The translations under genes and the position numbers were made by a program. This document shows positions 27,298 to 36,707 of a DNA stretch of 64,000 nt, piece by piece (the stretch's first letter is position 1; every line of letters starts with the position of its first letter). Origin of the DNA: Bacillota bacterium (GTDB taxonomy: Bacteria; Bacillota; Clostridia; Lachnospirales; Lachnospiraceae); contig JAEZOB010000009.1 of the NCBI GenBank assembly GCA_023414355.1, positions 310,001 through 374,000 of the forward strand, given 5' to 3'. The notes beneath the pieces were generated by a model. That model made no database searches. It was not told the origin of the DNA and saw only the letters and a program-made list of their open reading frames with translations.

Positions 27298-28482
27298 ATG
27301 GATTGGAAGACAGCCTGGAGTTATCTTCCGGTAAATTATAATACCTGTATTGGAACCGTCAGTAATCTGACACAGCGTACCTGGTTCAAAAATAATCTAA
27401 ACGGTTCAAAAATTAAGATCAGATTCTCGAATTTATTCTCAGAATATCCGCTCGTATTTGAAAAAGTAGTGATTGGAAAAGGAGAGAAAGAAAAGACAGG
27501 GATTGTCGGAACGAAGGTGATTACTTATAATGGATATGAGAGAATCCTGATCGAGCCTGAAACAGAATTCTACAGCGATGAAATTGACTTTTGCATCAGT
27601 GCCGGAGAAGAGCTTGTGATTTCCGTCTATGTGAAAGATGAAGTAAAAATCTGTTCCTTGTGTACGACCTGGTCAGCAGGGAGCTGGCATACCGGATACG
27701 CTCTGCAGGGTGATTATACTACAGAACAGACCCTTGAAGAAAAAGACAGCTTCGAAGTATTTCCGGTTTTGCAATTTGATAAGAATAAACCGGATGTTTT
27801 GTTTGGTATTTCCGAAATCAAGGTATATACGGACAATACGGTCAGAACGGTTGCTTTGTTCGGGGACTCCATCACTCATATGTCATACTATAGTGATTCA
27901 CTGACCGATGTGTTATATCGTACCTATCCCGGGCAGATTACTGTGGTTAATCGAGGATTGGGCGGCAATCGTCTGCTGCGTGATTATAGTAATATTCCTG
28001 AGATTCCCGGTGGAGGAACGATCTTCGGAGCACCGGGGAGAAAAAGATTCTATGCGGATGTTTATGGTTCGGAGCAACCGGAATATGTATTTGTATTAAT
28101 CGGAATCAATGATTTTACACATCCCTCTGCCTTAAAGCATTATGAGGAGGCTGTAACAGTCGAGGAATATATTGAGGGTATTACCGAGCTGATCCATATC
28201 GCACATCAAAACAAGAGTAAGATCATGATTGGAACGATGACTCCATTCAAATGGGAGGATATGGACTGGTTTTCCACTGTGGAGGAGCTGCGTCAAAAAG
28301 CGAATGAATGGATCCGATCACAGAGGCTATCCGATGGTATCATAGATTTTGATCTGGCAACCAGACAATCGGAGCAACCTGAAACTATGCTGGCTGATTG
28401 CCATATCGGTGACGGATTGCATCCCAATACCGAGGGAGGCAGACGGATGGCGGCTGCTGTGCCGATGACATGGTTTCAATAG
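27298..28482 (+). CDS. SGNH/GDSL-type esterase
   Basis: 394 residues from ATG 27298 (AAGGGAAG before it). The N-terminal ~190 residues form a beta-sandwich-like domain. Then come SGNH blocks: VALFGDSITH (nucleophile Ser), NRGLGGNR (oxyanion Gly), LIGINDF (Asn) and DGLHPN with the catalytic Asp-His. No signal peptide is seen, so it is cytoplasmic. It probably removes acetyl or other acyl groups from imported oligosaccharides, as carbohydrate esterases of this fold do; the exact substrate is inferred. Confidence 0.88.
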   Translation: MDWKTAWSYLPVNYNTCIGTVSNLTQRTWFKNNLNGSKIKIRFSNLFSEYPLVFEKVVIGKGEKEKTGIVGTKVITYNGYERILIEPETEFYSDEIDFCISAGEELVISVYVKDEVKICSLCTTWSAGSWHTGYALQGDYTTEQTLEEKDSFEVFPVLQFDKNKPDVLFGISEIKVYTDNTVRTVALFGDSITHMSYYSDSLTDVLYRTYPGQITVVNRGLGGNRLLRDYSNIPEIPGGGTIFGAPGRKRFYADVYGSEQPEYVFVLIGINDFTHPSALKHYEEAVTVEEYIEGITELIHIAHQNKSKIMIGTMTPFKWEDMDWFSTVEELRQKANEWIRSQRLSDGIIDFDLATRQSEQPETMLADCHIGDGLHPNTEGGRRMAAAVPMTWFQ

Positions 28483-28494
28483 GAGGAGAGAACA

Positions 28495-29319
28495 ATGACG
28501 GTAAAGGAAGTAATTGATGGAATTCTTAAGAAAACAGGAGCAGAGCTGCTCCCGTATGATAAGACCTGCGATCATCTGATGTCCGGAAGCTATGATAGGA
28601 AGGTTACTAAAATCGCATCTACCTTCATGGCTACGGTAGAAGTAATTCAGAAAGCGATTGAACTTGGGGTCAATCTGATCATAACCCATGAGCCGACCTG
28701 GTTTACGGGAAAGGACAGCACAGAATGGCTGGAGAAGGATCCTGTCTACTTGGAAAAGAAGAGATTGATTGAGGAGCATCAAATCGCTATCTGGAGATTC
28801 CATGACCATATGCATATGGGAACAGAGGATGGAATTTATCGTGGGTTTGATCTGGAGTTCGGCTGGGAGAAATATAAGATTCCGAATCCTGACAGGTTTG
28901 GACATTTTGGCAGCTGCTATCAACTTCCGAAGACAACACTGAAGGAATTGTGCGATTTCTTTAAGGATAAGCTGGACATGAAGGTAATACAGATTGTCGG
29001 GAATCCCGATATGAAGGTGGAGCGTGTCAGTGTACTGGTTGGCGGCGGCAGCCTTGGACTCGGTATCGAAGAGCTTCCAATGAAGCTGATGCATGAGAAT
29101 AATCTGGATCTGCTCATCTGCGGTGATATTACAGAATGGACAATCAGTGCTTATGTCAGGGATGCTGCTGCTTTGGGAATGAATAAGGGCATGCTGGTAT
29201 TAGGGCATGAGCGTAGCGAAGAATGGGGAATGAAGCATTTGGGTGCTTGGATGAAGGATATTACGGGTGATATCGAGGTTTTCTTTATCGATGCCGGAGA
29301 ACCTTTCCTTTATCTGTAA
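28495..29319 (+). CDS. Nif3-like dinuclear metal-centre protein
   Basis: 274 residues of the Nif3/YbgI (DUF34) family. Metal-ligand motifs are visible: LIITHEPTWF, RFHDHMHMG and a C-terminal GHERSEEWG. The cellular role of the family is still uncertain (metal-dependent hydrolase or metallochaperone). This member lies in a sugar operon rather than beside rpoD or the usual trmK gene, and its GHE replaces the common GHxxxE arrangement, so it may be a specialised branch. GGAGGAG precedes the ATG. Confidence 0.82.
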   Translation: MTVKEVIDGILKKTGAELLPYDKTCDHLMSGSYDRKVTKIASTFMATVEVIQKAIELGVNLIITHEPTWFTGKDSTEWLEKDPVYLEKKRLIEEHQIAIWRFHDHMHMGTEDGIYRGFDLEFGWEKYKIPNPDRFGHFGSCYQLPKTTLKELCDFFKDKLDMKVIQIVGNPDMKVERVSVLVGGGSLGLGIEELPMKLMHENNLDLLICGDITEWTISAYVRDAAALGMNKGMLVLGHERSEEWGMKHLGAWMKDITGDIEVFFIDAGEPFLYL

Positions 29320-29395
29320 CAGTCAGTGAAAAGTGAGCTAAAGGTTTTATCAATGATATTGTAATGCGCCTGAGAGCGCGGAAATGGAGGATAGG

Positions 29396-30193
29396 ATGGG
29401 ATTATTTCAAGTAGATTTTTATTCAAAGGCATTGGCAAAGAATACAAATTTTACAGCAATCATACCCAATGATGTGCTTCCGTATATGACAGAGGGCAAT
29501 GAATGCTATCTGCGAAGTACCAAGGTGTTATTCCTGCTGCATGGATATTCCGGAGGGAGTAAGGATTGGCTGCTCGGAAGCAGGGTTCTGGACTTCGCAT
29601 TAAAGTATAATATGGCAATCGTAATGCCTACGGGAGATAACAGCTTTTATCTGGATGGAAAGGGAACCGGAAAGGCGTATTGTCAATTTGTAGGACAGGA
29701 GCTGGTGGACTATGTAAGAAGTACCTTCGGCTTATCCTCGGATAAGGAGGATACTTATATCGGAGGACTTTCGATGGGAGGCTTCGGAGCAATTCATACA
29801 GGTCTTGCTTTTCCGAATACCTTCGGAAAAATCATGGCGCTTTCCTCCGCACTGATTATTCATAAGGTAGAGAATCTGGAGGAAGGGTTTCAGGATGCCA
29901 TCGCTGATTATGATTACTATGCTTCGGTATTCGGTGATCTGAGCTCCTTAAGCCAAAGTGTGAATAATCCCGAAGTTCTGATTCGCAGACTGAAAGAGGA
30001 GAAGCAGGCAATTCCCTCGATTTATATGGCTTGCGGAACAGAAGACTTTCTCATTGAAGAGAATAGAGCATTTCATCAATTCTTACAGAAGGAAGAGGTT
30101 CCGGTTCAGTATATTGAAAGCCCGGGAGTGCATGACTGGGCCTTCTGGAATCAATATCTGGAACCCTCCATCCAATGGATGCTGGGGAAATAA
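29396..30193 (+). CDS. Alpha/beta-hydrolase esterase (EstA/tributyrin type)
   Basis: 265 residues from ATG 29396, GGAGG five bases before it. The fold is shown by FLLHGYSGG (oxyanion loop), GGLSMGGFG (nucleophile elbow), an acid region ACGTEDFLI and the catalytic His in GVHDWAFW. No signal peptide. Relatives are acetyl- or feruloyl-esterases and S-formylglutathione hydrolase-like proteins. In this operon it is a second deacylating enzyme beside the SGNH esterase. Confidence 0.88.
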   Translation: MGLFQVDFYSKALAKNTNFTAIIPNDVLPYMTEGNECYLRSTKVLFLLHGYSGGSKDWLLGSRVLDFALKYNMAIVMPTGDNSFYLDGKGTGKAYCQFVGQELVDYVRSTFGLSSDKEDTYIGGLSMGGFGAIHTGLAFPNTFGKIMALSSALIIHKVENLEEGFQDAIADYDYYASVFGDLSSLSQSVNNPEVLIRRLKEEKQAIPSIYMACGTEDFLIEENRAFHQFLQKEEVPVQYIESPGVHDWAFWNQYLEPSIQWMLGK

Positions 30194-30226
30194 AAGTTGA
30201 AACGGCATTTGGAGGAACAAGAAGGA

Positions 30227-31657
30227 ATGAAGAAAATCGAAAATAAAGTGATGTTGATTACTTACTCTGATTCTATGGGTAATCATTTGAAGGATTTGCA
30301 TGATGTACTGAATAGGTATTTTTCAAAGGCAATCGGAGGAATTCATATCTTACCGTTTTTTCCATCCTCCGGGGACAGAGGCTTTGCTCCCACAGACTAC
30401 CATAAGGTGGAGCCTGCTTTTGGCGACTGGAACGATGTAGAGAATCTGGCCAAAGATTATTATCTGATGTTTGATTATATGATCAACCACATTTCTGCTC
30501 AGAGTGAATATTATCAGGATTTTTTGAAGAAGAAAGATGCATCTGTGTATCGTGACTTATTCATTCGTTATAAAGATTTTTGGCAGGGTGGGGAGCCAAC
30601 CCCTGCCGAAGTGGATGCCATCTATAAGAGAAAGCCGCGAGCTCCTTACGCAGAAGCACATTTTGAGGACGGTACGACGGAAAAGGTCTGGTGTACCTTT
30701 GATGAAGAACAGATTGATATCAATTGTAAATCAGATACTGCCAAGGAATTTATCAGAGGCAATTTGATTAATTTATGTAATCATGGAGCGGCACTCATCC
30801 GCCTGGATGCATTTGCTTATGCAACGAAAAAAGCCGGAACCAGCTGCTTTTTTATCGAGCCGGATATCTGGGAGCTGCTAAACGAATGTGCTGATATTCT
30901 GAAGCCCTACCGGGTTGAGCTGCTTCCGGAGATTCATGAGCACTATACGATGCAGAAAAAAATCGAAGAAAAAGATTTTTACGTTTATGATTTTGCCTTG
31001 CCGATGCTGCTGATTCATGCTTTATATTATGGGAATACACAATATCTGAAGCATTGGCTGGAGATCTGCCCAAGAAAGCAATTTACGACGTTAGACACCC
31101 ATGATGGTATCGGAGTGGTGGATGTGAAGGACCTTCTTCCGGATGAAGAGATGGAAAGAACCAAGGAGGATATCTTCAAATTCGGTGCAAATGTGAAAAA
31201 GATTTATAATACCGCAGCCTACAATAATCTGGATATCTATCAGGTGAACTGTTCTTATTTTTCGGCTTTGGGAGAGGATGAGGAGGCGTATCTGCTGGCA
31301 CGTGCTGTGCAGTTTTTTGCTCCGGGAATTCCGCAGGTTTATTATGTTGGCCTTCTTGCGGGGAAAAACGATCTAAAACTACTGGAGGAGACGAAGGTAG
31401 GAAGAAATATTAACCGACATTATTATTCTCTGGAGGAAATTGAGCAGACGGTAGAGCAGCCTGTGGTGAAGAGGTTGATTAACCTGATGGAATTTCGAAA
31501 TAGTCATCCGGCATTTGACGGTGACTTTACACTGCTTATGACAGAGGACCATAAGCTTCATATCCTTCGAACAAATCATGAGCATACTGCCGAGCTGATT
31601 GCTGATTTCAAGACTAAGTGTTTTGAGATCAAGGCAACAGAGTACAAAGCACAATAA
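30227..31657 (+). CDS. gtfA: Sucrose phosphorylase, GH13
   Basis: 476 residues from ATG 30227. It converts sucrose plus phosphate to glucose-1-phosphate and fructose, saving ATP. GH13_18 signatures are FPSSGDRGFAPTDY, IRLDAFAY (nucleophile Asp194), LLPEIHEHY (acid/base Glu235) and TLDTHDGIG (Asp293). Length fits sucrose phosphorylases. A sucrose-6'-phosphate or glucosylglycerate phosphorylase cannot be excluded. The next gene, fructokinase, takes the fructose product, which supports sucrose as substrate, possibly released from raffinose by the alpha-galactosidases. Confidence 0.9.
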   Translation: MKKIENKVMLITYSDSMGNHLKDLHDVLNRYFSKAIGGIHILPFFPSSGDRGFAPTDYHKVEPAFGDWNDVENLAKDYYLMFDYMINHISAQSEYYQDFLKKKDASVYRDLFIRYKDFWQGGEPTPAEVDAIYKRKPRAPYAEAHFEDGTTEKVWCTFDEEQIDINCKSDTAKEFIRGNLINLCNHGAALIRLDAFAYATKKAGTSCFFIEPDIWELLNECADILKPYRVELLPEIHEHYTMQKKIEEKDFYVYDFALPMLLIHALYYGNTQYLKHWLEICPRKQFTTLDTHDGIGVVDVKDLLPDEEMERTKEDIFKFGANVKKIYNTAAYNNLDIYQVNCSYFSALGEDEEAYLLARAVQFFAPGIPQVYYVGLLAGKNDLKLLEETKVGRNINRHYYSLEEIEQTVEQPVVKRLINLMEFRNSHPAFDGDFTLLMTEDHKLHILRTNHEHTAELIADFKTKCFEIKATEYKAQ

Positions 31658-31677
31658 ATCAATCAGGGAGGACTGTT

Positions 31678-32634
31678 ATGGATATCATTAGTCTGGGAGA
31701 AGCATTAATTGATTTTACTCCCGGTACAGAGGAAGGCTGTTATATCAGAAATCCCGGAGGTGCTCCGGCTAACTTTGCTGTGAGCACTGCCAGAAACGGG
31801 CTGAAGACAGGTTTTTTAGGCAGATTGGGACAGGATGATTTTGGAAGGTTCATTGTCAAAACCCTCGAAGAGAATCAGGTAAAGGTACTTCTCCCTGAAC
31901 TGTTAGAGGAAGTGGTTACAACCATGGCTTTTGTGACCTTATATGAAGGCGGGGAGCGATCCTTTACCTTTGCGCGAAAGCCGGGTGCAGATATGCTACT
32001 GAAATCTGAGGACATAAATAAAAAAGAGATCGAAGCCTGCAAGCTTTTGCAGGCAGGCTCCTTCAGCCTGTCTGAGGAACCGTCAGGGGCAGCAGTGATT
32101 TATGCTATGTCCTTGGCTAAGGAACTCAGAAAAATGGTAAGCTTTGATGTAAACTATCGTCCCCCGGTATGGAAATCGAAAGAGAAGGCGATCGCTTCGA
32201 TAACAAGGGTTCTACCCTTTGTTGATTTACTAAAAATATCCGAAGAAGAATTGGATTTTGTTGGTGGGGAAGATCATATTCCCTCTGTGATGAGACAGTA
32301 TCATATTTCTGTCATCGTAGAAACCTTGGGAGCGAACGGTGCAAGATACTTCTTTCGTGATTCTTCCGGAAAAGCAGAGGGCAGGAAGGTACAAGCCATC
32401 GATGCCACCGGAGCTGGAGATGCGTTCTGGGGAGGCTTTGTATCGAAGCTTCTGATGGACGGGGTCAATCAAGTGGAGGATATCACTGAAGAAAAAGTGA
32501 GAGCTGCCGTAGATTACGGTAATATCTCCGGAGCCCTTTGCGTACAAAAAAAGGGAGGGATCCCAGCGCTACCGACACGATCAGAAATTGAATCATATCA
32601 ATATTTGAGTGATGAAAAGCAAGATTTGATATGA
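31678..32634 (+). CDS. scrK: Fructokinase, PfkB family
   Basis: 318-residue ribokinase-like sugar kinase. Motifs are NPGGAPANFAVSTARNG, FLGRLGQDDFGRF and the DATGAGDAFWGGF anion hole with catalytic Asp. It should make fructose-6-phosphate from the fructose released by the sucrose phosphorylase gene 20 bases upstream. GGGAGG precedes the ATG. It is the last gene of the operon; an open gap of 82 bases follows before GH39. Confidence 0.92.
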   Translation: MDIISLGEALIDFTPGTEEGCYIRNPGGAPANFAVSTARNGLKTGFLGRLGQDDFGRFIVKTLEENQVKVLLPELLEEVVTTMAFVTLYEGGERSFTFARKPGADMLLKSEDINKKEIEACKLLQAGSFSLSEEPSGAAVIYAMSLAKELRKMVSFDVNYRPPVWKSKEKAIASITRVLPFVDLLKISEEELDFVGGEDHIPSVMRQYHISVIVETLGANGARYFFRDSSGKAEGRKVQAIDATGAGDAFWGGFVSKLLMDGVNQVEDITEEKVRAAVDYGNISGALCVQKKGGIPALPTRSEIESYQYLSDEKQDLI

Positions 32635-32716
32635 TTGTTCGCGTATTATATGATATAACATCCATATCGTATTAATGTGATTCTGCAAACTGACGGACAT
32701 AAAAAGGAGATCAAGG

Positions 32717-34228
32717 ATGAAAGAGGTACTTAAGGTTTCAATCGATCGTAACCAACAGGCTGCATTTAACAACTACGCTTTATACTGCATTGGTACAGGA
32801 CGGATGCAATTAGCTCTGAGAAAAGAATATTATGATCAGCTTAAGAAGGTTCAGGAGGAAATCGGATTTTCTCATATCCGAGGGCATGGACTGTTCCACG
32901 ATGATATGGCAATCTATCATACTTATGAGGAAAACGGGGAAGAGAAGACGGAGTATAATTTCACTTACCTGGATATGGTGTTTGACTCCTATCGTTCCCT
33001 GGGTCTGAAGCCTTTTGTGGAGTTAGGCTTTATGCCGGAAAAACTGGCTTCCGGAACTCAGACGATATTCTATTGGAAGGGAAATACCACTCCGCCGAAG
33101 GATTACTCCAAGTGGGCGGATTTGGTGGTTGCAGTAATCTCCCATTGGATCAGCCGTTACGGAAGGGAAGAGGTGGTTACCTGGCCTTTTGAAGTATGGA
33201 ACGAGCCGAATCTGCCCGGTTTCTGGAAGGATGCGGATATGGAGGAATATTTTAAGCTATATGAGGTGTCGAGCAAGGCTGTAAAGAGCTGTGATTCCAG
33301 AATCCGTGTCGGAGGTCCTGCGATCTGCGGAGTGGATGACGAACGCTGGTTGAAGTGCTTCCTCGATTATTGTTCTGAACACAAGACTCCGCTGGATTTT
33401 GTGACCAGACATGCGTATGCAACGGAGCCATCGGAAAGATGTGGCCATTATGAGTATCAGAAGCTTCGTAATCCAAAGGTATTTATGGCGGAATTGGCTG
33501 AGAGTCGTAGGATTATTGACAGCTATCCCGAATATGCCGATATGGAAATGCATATTACTGAATTCAATACCTCCTATACGCCCTTGAACCCGATCCATGA
33601 TACCAATCTGAATGCTGCCTACATTGCCCGCCTGTTATCCGAAATGGGGGATGTCTGTGCCTCCTATTCTTACTGGACCTTCGGTGATGTATTTGAAGAG
33701 GCTGGGGTTGCATTTACTCCTTTTTCGGGCTGCTTTGGTCTGCTTACGAACGGAAGCATTCCGAAACCCACCTATTGGGCATTCTCTTTCTTTAAAGAGT
33801 TGGGTGCCAAGGCAGTTGCCAGAGATGAGCATTATATAATAACCAAAGATGATCAGGACAATATCCACGGCGTTGCCTGGAATCCCGTAGAGGAGCAAGG
33901 GAACGAGGAGCTTACACTGGACTTTACGATAGCTGTGGATAACGGTGAGTATGTTTTGATTACGAAACTGGTGGATGAGGCAGTATGTAATCCCTTAAAA
34001 ACCTGGGTTGATCTTGGAGAACCGAAGAGTCCCACAGCTGAACAGCTTGCACTCTTAAAGGCAGCAGCATGTCCTCAGATCAGAACTGGACGCTTTGAGG
34101 TTATCGATGGTAAAGCATCTATTCAGTTACCGTTAACAGAGAATGCACTTTGTTATTTCGAACTGAGACGGCTTCAGCCTGAGAGAGACAGAGGATATCT
34201 GCCGGAACGGATCAGAGGAGCAAGATAA
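32717..34228 (+). CDS. xynB: Beta-xylosidase, GH39
   Basis: 503-residue GH39 enzyme releasing xylose from xylo-oligosaccharides. Acid/base Glu163 is in WNEPNLPGFW and nucleophile Glu282 in HITEFNTSY. RGHGLFHDDM near the N-terminus and SYWTFGDVFEE are also typical. Length matches bacterial XynB (about 500). No signal peptide, so it works on imported oligomers. AAGGAGA precedes the ATG. Confidence 0.94.
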   Translation: MKEVLKVSIDRNQQAAFNNYALYCIGTGRMQLALRKEYYDQLKKVQEEIGFSHIRGHGLFHDDMAIYHTYEENGEEKTEYNFTYLDMVFDSYRSLGLKPFVELGFMPEKLASGTQTIFYWKGNTTPPKDYSKWADLVVAVISHWISRYGREEVVTWPFEVWNEPNLPGFWKDADMEEYFKLYEVSSKAVKSCDSRIRVGGPAICGVDDERWLKCFLDYCSEHKTPLDFVTRHAYATEPSERCGHYEYQKLRNPKVFMAELAESRRIIDSYPEYADMEMHITEFNTSYTPLNPIHDTNLNAAYIARLLSEMGDVCASYSYWTFGDVFEEAGVAFTPFSGCFGLLTNGSIPKPTYWAFSFFKELGAKAVARDEHYIITKDDQDNIHGVAWNPVEEQGNEELTLDFTIAVDNGEYVLITKLVDEAVCNPLKTWVDLGEPKSPTAEQLALLKAAACPQIRTGRFEVIDGKASIQLPLTENALCYFELRRLQPERDRGYLPERIRGAR

Positions 34229-34338
34229 GTCATCACAATGATAGGAAAAGTGCATTCCAATTGCTATTTATAGATGGTGCTGCACGGTCATTGGTAACAA
34301 TCCGGAATAGTCAGAGGATTATTGCTATAAATAAATAT

Positions 34339-34454
34339 GGGACTGTTGTGAAACATTTTTGAAAAAAGAGAAAGGATACAGACATCCGTCAAACAATATA
34401 TGATGGATGCTTGTATCCTTACTTCTTACTATATTAAAGTTCTGCAACAGTCCC
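34339..34454. terminator. Long hairpin between xynB and sod (GCTGTT family)
   Basis: GGGACTGTTGTGAAA and AAGTTCTGCAACAGTCCC form the outer stem. An inner hairpin pairs AAGGATACA and CATCC with GGATG and TGTATCCTT. It lies between convergent genes. Confidence 0.7.
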
Positions 34455-34482
34455 TTTCGCTATTTATTGTGCATACCTTGCT

Positions 34483-35115
34483 CTATTGCCTTGAGGCGAT
34501 TACCTCGGAATAATGCTTAGCCACCACATCCCAGTTGATTAACTCGAAGAATGCTTTGATATAATCGGCACGCAGATTCTTATAGTTTAAGTAATAGGCA
34601 TGCTCCCATACGTCGATGCCGAGAATGGGAATCCACTCACCATAGCTTTCCAGGATAGGATTATCCTGATTGGGACTGGAGGATATCTGTAATGCTCCAC
34701 TGCGGTTTGCTGATAACCAGGCCCAGCCTGATCCAAATCTTCCGATCGCTGCGGTTGAAAGCCTTTCCTTCAGGGAAGGATAGTCACCATAGACAAGTGC
34801 GATTTGCTTCGCTAATTCTCCGGAGGGTTGATTGCTCCCACCGGGTGTCAGAGTATCAAAATAAAGGTTGTGATTATAGAAGCCTCCGCCGTTATTTCTC
34901 ACGGCTGTTCGCAAAGCATCGTCGGAAATATCGGAGAGTCTGACCAAGAGCTCTTCAATTCCTGTGCCTGAGAATTCGGGCAGCTTCTCGAGGGCGGTAT
35001 TTAGATTAGCTGTATAGGTAGCATGATGCTTTGTATAATGAGTCAGCATGGTAAGCTCATCGATATGAGGCTCCAATGCATTAAAATGATAGGGGAGTTC
35101 AATTTGTTTCATCAT
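34483..35115 (-). CDS. sodA: Superoxide dismutase (Fe/Mn)
   Basis: 210-residue Fe/Mn-type superoxide dismutase, removing superoxide in the cytoplasm. Metal ligands are visible: His in THYTKHHATY, His in NGGGFYNHNLYF, and Asp and His in GIDVWEHAYYLNY. The sequence cannot settle iron versus manganese with certainty. Two adjacent ATG codons lie 9-12 bases after AGGAGG. It stands alone between carbohydrate genes and is presumably an oxygen-stress function. A palindrome overlaps its upstream region. Confidence 0.94.
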   Translation of the reverse strand: MMKQIELPYHFNALEPHIDELTMLTHYTKHHATYTANLNTALEKLPEFSGTGIEELLVRLSDISDDALRTAVRNNGGGFYNHNLYFDTLTPGGSNQPSGELAKQIALVYGDYPSLKERLSTAAIGRFGSGWAWLSANRSGALQISSSPNQDNPILESYGEWIPILGIDVWEHAYYLNYKNLRADYIKAFFELINWDVVAKHYSEVIASRQ

Positions 35116-35168
35116 ATGTTTTAACCTCCTAAGTAATATTTATGTTATACGGTCTATCATAATAGGTA

Positions 35169-35193
35169 CCTACTGGAAATAACCAGAAGTAGG
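35169..35193. promoter_or_regulatory. Palindrome upstream of sod
   Basis: CCTACTGG and CCAGAAGTAGG face each other around AAATAA, just upstream of a TATGAT -10-like box on the minus strand (35157-35162). It is a candidate repressor site for sod. Confidence 0.35.
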
Positions 35194-35375
35194 TAGGGAT
35201 ATTATCACTCAATAGGGACACAAATGCAATAGTAAATTGATAATTTGGTATTAAATATTAATTTAACAAAAAATATAAACAATTGAAGAACTGATGCGTG
35301 AAATTATTTTGTGATATTGACGAAACAGAGAAGGAATTGACCGGAACATCAGCAAGGGGTATACTAAATCTATAT

Positions 35376-35497
35376 TTAAAATGTCAAGAGCACCATCGGC
35401 GCTTTCCCGATATAAGCGATTGCTATGCAAGCTCAACTCGCTTGCAATAACAATCGCTTATATCCGGAAAATGCGTAACAGCTTTTGACATTTTACA
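35376..35497. repeat. 122-bp imperfect palindromic element
   Basis: Outer arms AAAATGTCAA and TTGACATTTT and inner arms GATATAAGCGATTG and CAATCGCTTATATC, then GCAAGC/GCTTGC, pair through almost the full length. There is no ORF. It resembles a MITE or an extragenic palindromic repeat. Confidence 0.55.
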
Positions 35498-35600
35498 CAC
35501 AGATTAGGCAATACAGAAGCATGAGTAAGAGTATACCTATGCAGAGATATATACCTTTATGAACAACAGAAACTGATTGAAACTTAAAGCAGGAGAAAAC

Positions 35601-36647
35601 ATGAGACTGAAAAGCTATTGTACGGAATTAACGAGGAATATGACCAGGCCGTTGATCACAGATGCTGAGCTCGGCAAGCGGATTATGTGTCCGGAATATG
35701 CAATTGATCATATTGATGTTAAGACGTTCCCGACCTCGGAGAAGAATGGTATCTTTATCCTCTGTTGGAGCCTGGAGGAGGGCGGTAGGCTTCATGCTGC
35801 GCTGCAGTCTGATCAGCAGCCCTTTACTTATCAGTACGGATATGCACCCGGCAGCAGGACCCAGTACCATACCCATGATTATATTGAGCTGGCTTATATT
35901 ATTCAGGGTGAATTCAAACAGCGGATCATGGGGAAGGATATCCTGTTTAAGCAAGGTGAGCTCTGTCTGATCGACAGGAATTGTCCTCATCAGGACTTTC
36001 TGTCAGATGGAAACAGCATGATTCTCTTTATCGGCTTAGCGAATGATATCTTTGATCAGGTCATGGTCAAGAATATCGGGGAGGAGAATCTGCTGAGTTT
36101 TCTCCGCACTGCACTGATGAAACAGAAGGATATCCGGCAGTTTCTGCACTTTAAGCCGAAAAAGCCTGACGATAATATGCTGGAGGAACAGCTGCTCCTG
36201 TTGCTGAAGGAATTGCAGCAAAATGATGCGGCTTCAAAATACATCTGCAAGGGTTTGATCATCAGGATACTACACTATGTCAGCACGATGTACGAATTCA
36301 GCCTCTCTCATGAACAGCGGAAAAAGATGAACTGGCTGGTATATGAGGAAATTTCCAGATATATCGAAGAAAACTATGCCTGGGTGACTGTCAGAGAGCT
36401 GGTCTCAAGATTTCATTTCAACGAGGATTATTATAACCGCATCCTCAAGGAGAAGCTCGGGATGACCTATTTGGAATATGTACAGGATATCCGCCTGAAG
36501 AATGCGAAGCAGCTGCTTTTGTCGACCAATATGACGGTGGACGAGGTGGCGGATGCGGTAGGATATCAGAACAAGGGATATTTTTATAAGATTTTCCTGG
36601 AGAAATACGGAGTTACTCCGGCTAAAATCAGAAAATCAAAAGAATAA
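35601..36647 (+). CDS. AraC-family regulator, probable arabinose control
   Basis: 348 residues from ATG 35601 (GGAGAA just before); a TTG at 35577 would add eight. The cupin sensor around residues 90-150 (YHTHDYIELAYIIQGEF and CLIDRNCPHQDF) is followed by a C-terminal double helix-turn-helix (VRELVSRFHFNEDYYNRILKE and VDEVADAVGYQNKGYFYKIF). It is immediately upstream of araA-araD-ribulokinase on the same strand, so activation of that operon by L-arabinose is likely. Repeated AGTAGGAA motifs in the gap before araA are candidate binding sites. Confidence 0.9.
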   Translation: MRLKSYCTELTRNMTRPLITDAELGKRIMCPEYAIDHIDVKTFPTSEKNGIFILCWSLEEGGRLHAALQSDQQPFTYQYGYAPGSRTQYHTHDYIELAYIIQGEFKQRIMGKDILFKQGELCLIDRNCPHQDFLSDGNSMILFIGLANDIFDQVMVKNIGEENLLSFLRTALMKQKDIRQFLHFKPKKPDDNMLEEQLLLLLKELQQNDAASKYICKGLIIRILHYVSTMYEFSLSHEQRKKMNWLVYEEISRYIEENYAWVTVRELVSRFHFNEDYYNRILKEKLGMTYLEYVQDIRLKNAKQLLLSTNMTVDEVADAVGYQNKGYFYKIFLEKYGVTPAKIRKSKE

Positions 36648-36707
36648 TATTTACAAATTCATAGTAGGAATAGGTAACTTTTTTGGACAAGCAGTAGGAA
36701 GGCGCAA

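Larger units (their letters stand above)
35116..35600. other. Long intergenic region, sod to AraC gene
   Basis: About 485 A+T-rich bases between divergent genes. It contains a palindrome near sod (35169-35193) and a 122-bp palindromic element (35376-35497). No ORF, RNA gene or further repeat is seen. Confidence 0.55.

Noticed and set aside
28327..29094. 255-codon minus-strand open frame opposite the Nif3-like gene
   Set aside because: It is antisense to a clear coding gene, has no ribosome-binding site, and its translation has no recognisable pattern.
35391..35405. CcpA cre-like site (ATCGGCGCTTTCC)
   Set aside because: It is part of the arm of the palindromic element and does not lie in a promoter; the match to the cre consensus is poor.
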